Assembly (NCBI GenBank): GCA_020853835.1
Contig: JADYYC010000495.1
Span: 1 to 5,437 of the forward strand
DNA from: Anaerolineales bacterium
Lineage (GTDB): Bacteria > Chloroflexota > Anaerolineae > Anaerolineales > UBA4823
DNA: 5,437 bases
Direction of reading: 5' to 3'
Made by a program: the position numbers and the translations under genes. Below the pieces are notes generated by a model. That model did not search any database and was not told where the DNA came from. It saw nothing but the letters and a program-made list of their open reading frames with translations. Below are positions 1 through 5,200 of the stretch, one piece after another (the stretch's first letter is position 1; the number at the start of each line of letters is the position of its first letter).

Positions 1-353
1 GGGCTCACATGCACGACGTTGGGGTCTTCGAAGCAGCGCACCACGTGCAGCAGCGCCGCGGTGTCGCGAACGTGACCGAGGAACTGGTTGCCCAGCCCCT
101 CTCCCTTGTGGGCGCCCTTGACCAGCCCGGCGATGTCGACGAACTCGACCGCGGCGTGGATCTCCTGCGGAGCGTTCACCAGGGCGGCCAGGCGCTCCAG
201 CCGTGCATCGGGGAGTGGGACAATCGCGCGGTTTGGCTGGATGGTGCAGAAAGGATAGTTGGCGACCGCGGCGTGCTGCGCCCCGGTCAGCACGTTGAAG
301 AGCGTGCTCTTCCCGACGTTGGGCAATCCGAGGATGCCGATGTTGAGCGACAT
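1..353 (-). CDS. ychF: YchF, Obg-family redox-regulated ATPase (5' part; gene runs off the window)
   Basis: Reading the minus strand from ATG at 353-351 gives 117 codons before the window edge; the rest of a protein usually about 360 aa lies outside. Visible motifs are the P-loop GLPNVGKST (residues 9-17), the NYPFCTIQPN switch region (32-41), and the G3 motif DIAGLVKGA (73-81) followed by KGEGLGNQFL. These mark YchF/OLA1, a universally conserved P-loop protein that binds ATP rather than GTP and associates with ribosomes. The NMxE motif that explains ATP preference would lie outside the window. Cys36 aligns with E. coli Cys35 (redox-sensitive), and His115 with the catalytic-loop His114. The start is supported by AGGAA 3 nt upstream and a TATAAT box about 35 bp upstream. 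The gene is divergent from the sphingolipid pair and probably unrelated to it in function. Confidence 0.97.
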   Translation of the reverse strand, partial: MSLNIGILGLPNVGKSTLFNVLTGAQHAAVANYPFCTIQPNRAIVPLPDARLERLAALVNAPQEIHAAVEFVDIAGLVKGAHKGEGLGNQFLGHVRDTAALLHVVRCFEDPNVVHVS

Positions 354-356
354 AAG

Positions 357-361
357 TTCCT
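357..361 (-). promoter_or_regulatory. Ribosome binding site of ychF
   Basis: On the minus strand AGGAA is followed by CTT and the ATG at 353. The spacing is short, but this is the only purine-rich run near the start, and it agrees with the conserved MSLNIGILGLPNVGKS N-terminus. Confidence 0.6.
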
Positions 362-388
362 GCCTGTGGGTTGGGTCGTCCTGGTTGG

Positions 389-394
389 ATTATA
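389..394 (-). promoter_or_regulatory. Predicted -10 box of the ychF promoter
   Basis: The minus strand reads TATAAT, a perfect sigma-70 type -10 hexamer, in an otherwise GC-rich region. Transcription would start near 382, giving a leader of about 30 nt. No convincing -35 box is seen at the expected place around 412-418, so the promoter call rests on the -10 box and its position. Confidence 0.5.
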
Positions 395-450
395 CACTCA
401 GCGGGGCGTATCGAACCAGCGTTGGAAGGGGAGATATCTTTATTTCGGTC

Positions 451-487
451 ATTCAAGATTTCTCCTCGCTCCGCTCGTCGAAACGAC
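451..487. repeat. Right half of a MITE-like element (truncated copy)
   Basis: These 37 bp match the right-hand part of the two full elements downstream (compare 5113-5149), with two substitutions. The copy contains the GATTTCTC arm and ends in TCGAAACGAC, the right terminal repeat. The left half, with GTCATTTCGA and the CCGCC...GGCGG hairpin, is absent. As in the full copies, a REP-like palindrome follows on the right after a short linker, so the composite order is kept. Confidence 0.75.
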
Positions 488-501
488 AGAGGGAGGTAGA
501 A

Positions 502-650
502 CCCCTCTCCCCCTGGGAGAGGGCCGGGGTGAGGGCACCCCCTCGCCCGTTTGCGGGAGAGGGCCGGGGTGAGGGCGCCCCCTCTCCCCCTAGGAGAGGG
601 CCGGGGTGAGGGCGCCCCCTCTCCCCCTGGGAGAGGGCCGGGGTGAGGGC
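502..650. repeat. Tandem array of four REP-like palindromes
   Basis: Four head-to-tail copies lie at 502-536, 539-576, 579-613 and 616-650, with start-to-start distances of 37, 40 and 37 bp. Each contains CCCTCTCCC facing GGGAGAGGG (9-bp stem in copies 1 and 4; copies 2 and 3 have substitutions), then CCGGGGTGAGGGC. The purine-rich arm and tail together form a G-quadruplex motif in copies 1, 2 and 4; in copy 3 the first G-run is broken (AGG). The array lies between the divergent ychF and reductase promoters. Apparent reading frames through it are side effects of the repeat and lack coding character. Confidence 0.9.
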
Positions 651-653
651 ACC

Positions 654-674
654 GCCCCTCGAAACGAGACGGGC
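654..674. repeat. Small inverted repeat after the palindrome array
   Basis: GCCC and CTCG pair across an AAA loop with CGAG and GGGC; the right arm carries a 2-nt bulge (AC). The centre TCGAAACGAGAC resembles the MITE-like terminal repeat TCGAAACGAC with one extra base, so this may be a further element remnant or a hairpin. It lies upstream of the reductase -10 box. Confidence 0.4.
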
Positions 675-721
675 CGCGGCGCAAGTCATCAGAGGTTCTC
701 CAATTCATCCGAATTTTGGTG

Positions 722-727
722 TACAAT
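722..727 (+). promoter_or_regulatory. Predicted -10 box for the reductase-SPT transcript
   Basis: TACAAT, preceded directly by TG, lies 27 bp before the chosen ATG and would give a leader of about 20 nt. The -35 region (699-704, TCCAAT) matches the consensus poorly. The box falls inside the upstream TTG-initiated extension of the frame, which argues against that longer start. Confidence 0.4.
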
Positions 728-745
728 CAAGCGACTATCCAGCCT

Positions 746-750
746 GGAGG
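746..750 (+). promoter_or_regulatory. Ribosome binding site deciding the reductase start
   Basis: GGAGG lies 4 nt before ATG at 755. The frame is open back to TTG at 716, but that TTG has no Shine-Dalgarno sequence. ATG 755 places the protein directly before the first beta strand of the Rossmann fold, as is usual for this family. Confidence 0.7.
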
Positions 751-754
751 CCCG

Positions 755-1606
755 ATGGACTTTAACGGTAAAACGGCAGTCGTCACCGGGGGATCGAGCG
801 GGATCGGCCTGGCGCTGGCCAAAGAGTTGGTCGGGCGGGGCTGCTTTGTGTTCCTGGCCGCCCGGCGGGCCGAGGCGCTCGAGCAGGCCCTGGCCGCGCT
901 GGGCGAAATCAAGCCCGCGATGGGCGCCGCCTGCGTCACCGACGTCGGCGACCCCGCCCAGGTCGCGGCGCTGCGGGAGGACGTGTTGCGCCGTGGGAGG
1001 GCCCCGGACATCCTGGCAAACTGCGCCGGGGTGGTACACCCGGGGCTGTTTCAGGACCTCGACCCCGAGGCGTTCGAATGGATGATGCGCACCAACTATT
1101 TTGGGGCGGTCAACACGGTCAGGGCTTTCCTGCCCGGCATGCTGGAGCGGCGCTCGGGCGTGATCGTCAACATCGCCTCGCTCGCGGCGGTTTTCGGCGT
1201 GGTCGGCTACACGGCTTACAGCGGCTCGAAGTTTGCGCTGCGCGGCTTTAGCGAGGCGCTGCGCATGGAGGTCAGGCCGCACGGGGTGCGGGTTGCACTG
1301 GTGATGCCGCCCGACACCGACACCCCCCAGCTTGCGTATGAGAACAGCCACAAACCGCTCGAGCTCAAGTATCTTCTGCCCGAGCTGGGGGTTATATCAC
1401 CAGAGCAGGTGGCGCGGGCCATCATCCAGGGCGTCCAGCGCGGCCGCTTCGAGATCGTGCCCGATTTTGGCTCGAAAGTCCTCGTGACGGGCTACCGGCT
1501 GGCCGGTTCGTTATCATACACGGTTCTTGATTGGCTGCTGCTGCGGGCAAGAAAGCGCATCGAGCGCGAGCAGGCACAGCAGAGCGGTTCGGCTCCAGGT
1601 TCATAG
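755..1606 (+). CDS. 3-ketodihydrosphingosine reductase-like short-chain dehydrogenase (KDSR family)
   Basis: A 283-aa classical SDR, predicted to reduce 3-ketosphinganine to sphinganine with NADPH. The cofactor motif TGGSSGIG lies at residues 11-18, and Arg37/Arg38 after the second strand favour NADP(H). Asp63 is the usual adenine contact. NCAG (89-92) replaces the common NNAG, as in eukaryotic KDSR. The catalytic tetrad is Asn114, Ser142, Tyr155 and Lys159 (YTAYSGSK). Two stretches recall human KDSR: KFALRGFSEAL with MEVRPHG, and PPDTDTPQ (185-192) followed by YEN..KPLE. The C-terminus (about 247-264) is moderately hydrophobic, then basic, and could touch the membrane. The SPT-like gene follows after 66 bp with no terminator between, so the two are probably co-transcribed. 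Family-level assignment is firm. The exact substrate is inferred from motifs and neighbour; a generic 3-oxoacyl or sterol-type SDR is the alternative. Confidence 0.85.
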   Translation: MDFNGKTAVVTGGSSGIGLALAKELVGRGCFVFLAARRAEALEQALAALGEIKPAMGAACVTDVGDPAQVAALREDVLRRGRAPDILANCAGVVHPGLFQDLDPEAFEWMMRTNYFGAVNTVRAFLPGMLERRSGVIVNIASLAAVFGVVGYTAYSGSKFALRGFSEALRMEVRPHGVRVALVMPPDTDTPQLAYENSHKPLELKYLLPELGVISPEQVARAIIQGVQRGRFEIVPDFGSKVLVTGYRLAGSLSYTVLDWLLLRARKRIEREQAQQSGSAPGS

Positions 1607-1658
1607 GTAAGACATCCGGCGGCAGGGGAGCGGCAGATCGGGTGATCATATTCCAACC

Positions 1659-1665
1659 AGAAAGG
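1659..1665 (+). promoter_or_regulatory. Ribosome binding site of the SPT-like gene
   Basis: AGAAAGG lies 7 nt before ATG at 1673, supporting independent translation initiation within the two-gene transcript. No clear promoter or terminator is seen in the 66-bp gap. Confidence 0.6.
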
Positions 1666-1672
1666 CGCTATC

Positions 1673-2854
1673 ATGACTGATCTATTTGCAAAGTGTTACG
1701 AGTTCACAACTGCGAAAGAGGCCATGGAGGCCGGGATCTATCCCTACTTCATCCCGCTCACCGGGAATGAAGGCACCGAGGCAAATTATCACGGTCACCG
1801 CCTGATCATGTGCGGGTCGAACAACTACCTGGGGCTGACCGTCCATCCCAAGGTGCGCCAGGCCGCCGAGGAAGCCATCCAAAAATATGGGACGAGCTGC
1901 ACCGGTTCGCGCTTCTTGAATGGTACGCTCGAGATGCACGAGCAGCTCGAGCACGAGCTGGCCGAATGGGTTGGTAAGGAAGCCGCGCTGGTCTTCTCGA
2001 CCGGCATGCAGACCAACCTCGGCACGATCAGCGCGCTGATCGGCCGCGCCGACGTGGTCATCATCGACAAGGATGACCACGCCTCGATCGTGGACGGCGC
2101 CAAGCTAAGCTGGGGCGAGACCCGGCGCTTCCGCCACAACGACATGGCCGACCTGGAGCACTGCCTCTCCACAATCCCGGAGAAGAAGGGCAAGCTCGTC
2201 ATCGTGGACGGGCTTTTCAGCATGGGCGGCGATGTCGCGCCGCTGCCCGAGATCGTGCGCCTGTGCAAGCAGTATGGGGCGCGCCTGATGGTGGACGACG
2301 CTCACGCGATGGGCGTGCTGGGCGGCGGGAGGGGCACGGCGGCGCACTTCGGGCTCACCGACCAGGTGGACCTGATCATGTCCACCTTCTCCAAGTCGTT
2401 CGCCTCGCTGGGGGGGTTCATCGCCGGTGACGAAGAGGTGATCCACTACATCAAGCACTTTGCGCGCTCCCTGATCTTCAGCGCCAGCATCCCGCCCTCG
2501 AACGCCGCCGCCGCCCTGGCCGCGCTCGAAGTGATGCGCACCGAGCCGGAGCGCATCGAACGGCTGACTCAGATCGCCGATTTTATGCGCAAATCTTACC
2601 AGGCGCTGGGCTTCAACACGCTCAACTCGACCACGCCGGTCATTCCGATCTTGATCGGCGACACGATGCGCACCGTCCTGGCCTGGAAGATGCTCTTCGA
2701 CGCGGGCGTGTTTGTCAACCCGGTGCTCAACCCGGCCGTGCCAGCCGGGCAGGAGCTGCTCCGCACCAGCTACATGGCGACACATACCGACGCCCAACTC
2801 GAAACCGTGCTGGGCATTTTTGAGAAGGTCGGCAAGCAGATGGAACTGATCTGA
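1673..2854 (+). CDS. spt: Serine palmitoyltransferase-like PLP enzyme (alpha-oxoamine synthase family)
   Basis: A 393-aa fold-type I aminotransferase-like enzyme, predicted to condense L-serine with a long-chain acyl thioester to 3-ketosphinganine, releasing CO2. GSNNYLGL lies at residues 48-55. GTSCTGSRFLNGT (73-85) is the SPT-type version of this loop and differs from the equivalent loops of BioF, Kbl and ALA synthase. His136 in DDHAS stacks on PLP. Asp208 and His211 (VDDAHAMG) contact the cofactor. Lys241 in TFSKSFASLGGF is the Schiff-base lysine, with Thr238 before it. RTSYMATHT (364-372) supplies the carboxylate-binding arginine and the SPT-like 'YMATHT' end. There is no N-terminal membrane segment, as in soluble bacterial homodimeric SPTs. 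Length is normal. The KDSR-like neighbour upstream makes the next pathway enzyme and strengthens the assignment. Another alpha-oxoamine synthase is possible but less likely. Confidence 0.9.
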   Translation: MTDLFAKCYEFTTAKEAMEAGIYPYFIPLTGNEGTEANYHGHRLIMCGSNNYLGLTVHPKVRQAAEEAIQKYGTSCTGSRFLNGTLEMHEQLEHELAEWVGKEAALVFSTGMQTNLGTISALIGRADVVIIDKDDHASIVDGAKLSWGETRRFRHNDMADLEHCLSTIPEKKGKLVIVDGLFSMGGDVAPLPEIVRLCKQYGARLMVDDAHAMGVLGGGRGTAAHFGLTDQVDLIMSTFSKSFASLGGFIAGDEEVIHYIKHFARSLIFSASIPPSNAAAALAALEVMRTEPERIERLTQIADFMRKSYQALGFNTLNSTTPVIPILIGDTMRTVLAWKMLFDAGVFVNPVLNPAVPAGQELLRTSYMATHTDAQLETVLGIFEKVGKQMELI

Positions 2855-2855
2855 G

Positions 2856-2877
2856 CTGCCGGGCTATGCCCGGTCAG
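2856..2877 (+). terminator. Short hairpin immediately after the SPT stop codon
   Basis: CCGGGC (2859-2864), loop TAT, GCCCGG (2868-2873) form a perfect 6-bp stem; CTG/CAG outside it can extend it across a one-base bulge. It starts 2 nt after the stop and has no T-run, so it may protect the mRNA 3' end or assist the terminator just downstream. Confidence 0.4.
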
Positions 2878-2891
2878 AGTCAACAATCGGC

Positions 2892-2917
2892 AAAACCCGG
2901 CCAGAAGGCTGGATTTT
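2892..2917 (+). terminator. Rho-independent type terminator of the reductase-SPT pair
   Basis: AAAA, C, CCGGCC, AGAA tetraloop, GGCTGG, A, TTTT. The GC stem has six pairs including one G-T wobble, and the flanking A4/T4 run extends it past a single C-A mismatch. The symmetrical A/T flanks give a short T-run on either strand. The position 37 bp after the SPT stop and before the next promoter fits transcription termination. Confidence 0.65.
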
Positions 2918-2950
2918 CAGGACTCCCCTGTAAATCTGGCCTGTTTTTAT

Positions 2951-2956
2951 TATAAT
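2951..2956 (+). promoter_or_regulatory. Predicted -10 box of the lipoprotein gene in an AT-rich patch
   Basis: TATAAT sits in a markedly AT-rich stretch (about 2941-2985), unlike its surroundings. The position for a -35 box (2928-2933, CTGTAA) matches only three consensus bases. Transcription would start near 2963, leaving a leader of about 85 nt. A small dyad, TATTA (2964-2968) and TAATA (2975-2979), lies right at that point and could be an operator, though in AT-rich DNA it may be chance. Confidence 0.5.
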
Positions 2957-3031
2957 ATTCGGGTATTAATTATCTAATAAGACTGGAATAACCGAGAACC
3001 GCAGCATTTATGACGTCAAGGACAAAAAACG

Positions 3032-3038
3032 AAGGAGG
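3032..3038 (+). promoter_or_regulatory. Strong ribosome binding site of the lipoprotein gene
   Basis: AAGGAGG, a near-perfect Shine-Dalgarno sequence, lies 9 nt before ATG at 3048. It fixes the start at the Met that opens a typical signal peptide. Confidence 0.8.
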
Positions 3039-3047
3039 AGAACAACC

Positions 3048-4829
3048 ATGAAGAGAAGATTTCTGATGATTGGGCTGGTCATTTTGAGCCTGGCGGCCTC
3101 GGCGCTTGCGTGCAGCTTCTCGTTCAGCAGCGCCAAGGTGGAAAACCTGCGCCTGGCGAGCGACGAGGCGGGCGCCAACCCGACCACGACTTTTGGCCAG
3201 GAGGATAACTTTTACCTGTTGGGCGACCTGAAAAACGCCCCCGACGACACGCTGCTGAAGGCGGTCTGGATCGCCGTGGACGCGCAAGGCGTCGACCCAA
3301 ACACCACCATCGATGAGGTCGAGCTCAAAAATAGCGGCGGGCCGTTCACTTTCTCGCTTGAGAAAAACATGCCGCTCTGGCCACCCGGCAGCTACCGCGT
3401 GGACCTGTACCTGGACGATAAGCTGAACCAATCGGTTGATTTCACCGTCGAGCAGACCGTTCAGGCCGAACTGCAAGGGCTGAGCCTCGCCCTCGACGCC
3501 CAGGGCAGCCAGCCGGCGAGCGTCTTTGCGCCCGATGCGGACGTCTACCTGACCGGCGAGCTGGTCAACGCGACCGCCGCGACGCCGGTGCGGGTGGTCT
3601 GGAGCGCGGTCAGCCTGCTGAAACCGCAATCTCCCGATGATACCCTGGCGCTCTCGCAAGGCGTGGTCAAGGACGACACCCAGGACTTCGGGTCCGGCCC
3701 GGTCTCCTTCAGCTTCCCCAGGGATGGCAAGCTCATGCCGCCCGGTCAGTACAGCGCAGATGTGTACTTGCACGATACGCTGGTCAAGACGCTCACGTTC
3801 GAAGTAGAAGGAGCGCAGCCAGCCTCTGCCGATAACATCTCTTTGGCGTTGGACGAAGATGGAAATTCTCCCGTCACCTCGTTTTCGCCGCAGGATAAAT
3901 TTTACCTGGTCGCTGACATCGCCAACGCCCCAGCCGCCGGCGTGCCGGTAAAGGTGGTGTGGACCGCGGTCGATGTGGAGGGAGACACGCCCTCAAACAG
4001 CGAGATCGATACCTATGAAAACAGCGTGGGAAATGGGTCGTTCTGGTGCAGCCTGACGAGCAACACAGGCGAGTGGCCGCTGGGTACGTACAGAGTGGAC
4101 CTCTATCTCGACGAGGCGCTTGTCAAGACGATCGATTTCCAGGTTGGAACGCAGGGGGGCGCGGCTCCGCCGGCTGGCGTGACGGCGGTCACAGATGTCT
4201 ACATGGCCCGGGATGCCGAAGGCGAGCAGGATACGAACGTCTTTGCCCCCTCCGAGGCGGTCGTGCTCGTGGGCACCCTGGTCAACGCGCCGCAGGGCGC
4301 CCAGGTCGAGGCGATCTGGAAGGCGGATAACGTGGCGGGCCGCCAGCCGGATGAAGAGATTTCTATTCCAAAGTCGTTCACGTTCAACGAAGGCCTTTTC
4401 TCGATCAGCCTTACAAGCGACACAGGCAGCCTGGTCAAGGGCGAGTACAAAGTGGATTTGCAGCTCAACGGCGAGACGGTCGAGACGCGCTACTTTTTGG
4501 TGACCGACATCAAGATCGTCAACCCCTACATGGCGACCGACGACACCGGCGACACGCGCACGACCATCTATAAGACAGAGCAGCTTTTTTATGTGCATTT
4601 CACACTCGTCAACGCCCCTGCCGACACCGGGGTGACGACCAAGTGGTACAAGCTGGGTGACAAGGCCGGCGACCACGTTCAGATCAACGACAGCAGTTAC
4701 ACTTTTGGGAGCGGGGATTTTTACGTCCGGCTCAGCCCAAACAGCGGCGTCTGGGAGGCCGGCTCATATGTAGTCGACCTCTACCTGAACGATTACTTTT
4801 GCGCCTCGGTTTACTTCGAAGTGCAATAG
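3048..4829 (+). CDS. Secreted putative lipoprotein with five tandem Ig-like-sized repeat domains
   Basis: 593 aa; I do not recognise a named family. The N-terminus MKRRF plus a hydrophobic stretch (5-21) ending ALA-Cys22 is a signal peptide with a plausible lipobox, so the protein is probably exported and anchored at Cys22. The rest is five homologous domains at about residues 31-134, 141-253, 262-366, 380-485 and 489-592. Each starts with a hydrophobic-D-x-x-G strand (LASDEAG, LALDAQG, LALDEDG, MARDAEG, MATDDTG), then an F/Y...F/YL strand, 'NAP' or a variant, a conserved Trp in 'V.W', a polar loop, and 'G.Y.VDLYL' before a final 'F.V'. Strand-rich patterns, few Cys residues and acidic loops suggest beta-sandwich domains acting as a spacer, adhesin or ligand-binding surface; this is inference. 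No catalytic motif is visible. It is separated from the SPT gene by a terminator and its own promoter, so no functional link is shown. Confidence 0.9.
   Translation: MKRRFLMIGLVILSLAASALACSFSFSSAKVENLRLASDEAGANPTTTFGQEDNFYLLGDLKNAPDDTLLKAVWIAVDAQGVDPNTTIDEVELKNSGGPFTFSLEKNMPLWPPGSYRVDLYLDDKLNQSVDFTVEQTVQAELQGLSLALDAQGSQPASVFAPDADVYLTGELVNATAATPVRVVWSAVSLLKPQSPDDTLALSQGVVKDDTQDFGSGPVSFSFPRDGKLMPPGQYSADVYLHDTLVKTLTFEVEGAQPASADNISLALDEDGNSPVTSFSPQDKFYLVADIANAPAAGVPVKVVWTAVDVEGDTPSNSEIDTYENSVGNGSFWCSLTSNTGEWPLGTYRVDLYLDEALVKTIDFQVGTQGGAAPPAGVTAVTDVYMARDAEGEQDTNVFAPSEAVVLVGTLVNAPQGAQVEAIWKADNVAGRQPDEEISIPKSFTFNEGLFSISLTSDTGSLVKGEYKVDLQLNGETVETRYFLVTDIKIVNPYMATDDTGDTRTTIYKTEQLFYVHFTLVNAPADTGVTTKWYKLGDKAGDHVQINDSSYTFGSGDFYVRLSPNSGVWEAGSYVVDLYLNDYFCASVYFEVQ
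3138..4823 (+). repeat. Five tandem protein-coding domain repeats inside the lipoprotein gene
   Basis: Approximate units are 3138-3449, 3468-3806, 3831-4145, 4185-4502 and 4512-4823 (104-113 codons each). The copies share a protein pattern but have diverged strongly at the DNA level, so the amplification is old. Domains 1 and 3 keep 'YRVDLYLD' exactly. Domain 4 is the least conserved there (YKVDLQLN). Domain 2 has a longer loop after its Trp. The linker before domain 4 is Gly/Ala/Pro-rich (residues 366-379). Confidence 0.85.
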
Positions 4830-5010
4830 GTCAATCACCTTGCGCTCGATGCCAGCCTGCGGTCGAACATCGAGATGAAGAATTAAGGGGCGGGGCATGT
4901 GATGTACGTGCCCCGCCTCATTGGAGAAGCTGAAGAGCGATCTGGCGGAATTCATCCGCCGCCGCGCTTGAAACACAGACAGGGTAGATATGTCGCCGTC
5001 TTGGCCCTTT
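4830..5010. other. Intergenic stretch without a convincing gene; contains possible coding remnants
   Basis: The first part (4830-4886) stays open for 18 codons in the lipoprotein frame after its TAG, then ends in TAA. A hairpin follows at 4887-4919. The stretch 4918-4971 can be read as SLEKLKSDLAEFIRRRA and a stop, with G/C-rich third positions, resembling the C-terminal helix of a lost gene, but it has no start signals. No promoter or RNA gene is seen. Confidence 0.4.
4887..4919 (+). terminator. Strong hairpin after the lipoprotein gene, probable terminator
   Basis: GGCGGGGCA (4889-4897) pairs perfectly with TGCCCCGCC (4909-4917). One inner G-C pair after a T-G wobble and two outer pairs (one wobble) can extend it to about 13 pairs around the loop TGATGTA. 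There is no T-run on the plus side (TCATTGG follows), so termination may be weak or factor-dependent. It lies 57 bp past the lipoprotein stop. Confidence 0.55.
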
Positions 5011-5066
5011 GTCATTTCGAACCGCCGTCCCCACCTCTGTCATTTCGAACCGCCGTCCCTCCTTTT
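5011..5066. repeat. Two partial left ends of the MITE-like element, 28 bp apart
   Basis: The 20-bp left end beginning GTCATTTCGAACCGCC occurs at 5011 and 5039, each followed by 8 bp of pyrimidine-rich filler, directly before the full element at 5067. The same left end occurs at 5271, 28 bp before the second full element at 5299. These look like stacked or nested left-end fragments rather than independent elements. Confidence 0.8.
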
Positions 5067-5149
5067 GTCATTTCGAACCGCCGCCAGGCGGTGAGAAATC
5101 TTGGCGCACGCTATTCAGGATTTCTCCTCGCTTCGCTCATCGAAACGAC
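5067..5149. mobile_element. MITE-like non-coding element, copy A (83 bp)
   Basis: Starts GTCATTTCGA and ends TCGAAACGAC, an inverted repeat with one mismatch. Inside are a CCGCC/GGCGG hairpin (5080-5091) and arms GAGAAATC and GATTTCTC around an 18-bp centre. There is no coding capacity, so mobility would need a transposase elsewhere. No clear target-site duplication is visible. A structured intergenic repeat with no transposition is the alternative. Confidence 0.6.
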
Positions 5150-5163
5150 GAAGGGGCCGGCCC

Positions 5164-5200
5164 CCCCTCTCCCGCTTGCGGGAGAGGGCCGGGGTGAGGG
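5164..5200. repeat. REP-like palindrome with G-quadruplex motif (copy 5)
   Basis: CCCTCTCCCGC (5165-5175), centre TT, GCGGGAGAGGG (5178-5188) form a perfect 11-bp inverted repeat. The tail CCGGGGTGAGGG completes a four-tract G-run motif at 5180-5200. It is the same family as the upstream array at 502-650. Confidence 0.85.

Noticed and set aside
9..572. Plus-strand open frame across the start of the window
   Set aside because: It is antisense to ychF, whose conserved motifs are clear on the minus strand, and then runs through the palindrome array. It has no recognisable motif.
453..689. Minus-strand open frame of about 78 codons upstream of the reductase
   Set aside because: Its protein is a translation of the REP-like repeat (recurring ALTPALSQGERG). 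It reflects the repeat, not a gene.
716..754. Upstream TTG start extending the reductase by 13 residues
   Set aside because: The likely -10 box lies inside it, it lacks a ribosome binding site, and GGAGG precedes the ATG at 755.
689..1351. Long minus-strand frame opposite the reductase
   Set aside because: GC-rich antisense shadow. The plus strand carries the complete SDR catalytic tetrad and cofactor motif in order.
2105..2797. Long minus-strand frame opposite the SPT-like gene
   Set aside because: Rich in His, Arg and Gly with no motif, as expected for the antisense of a GC-rich gene. The plus strand encodes a full-length PLP enzyme.
1673..2854. Assignment as BioF (8-amino-7-oxononanoate synthase) or Kbl (glycine C-acetyltransferase)
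   Set aside because: The GTSCTGSRFLNGT loop and RTSYMATHT end are SPT-like, and the neighbour is a KDSR-like reductase rather than a biotin or threonine-degradation gene.
3993..4676. Minus-strand frame opposite the lipoprotein gene
   Set aside because: Antisense shadow. The plus-strand frame has a signal peptide, a strong ribosome binding site and five homologous domains.
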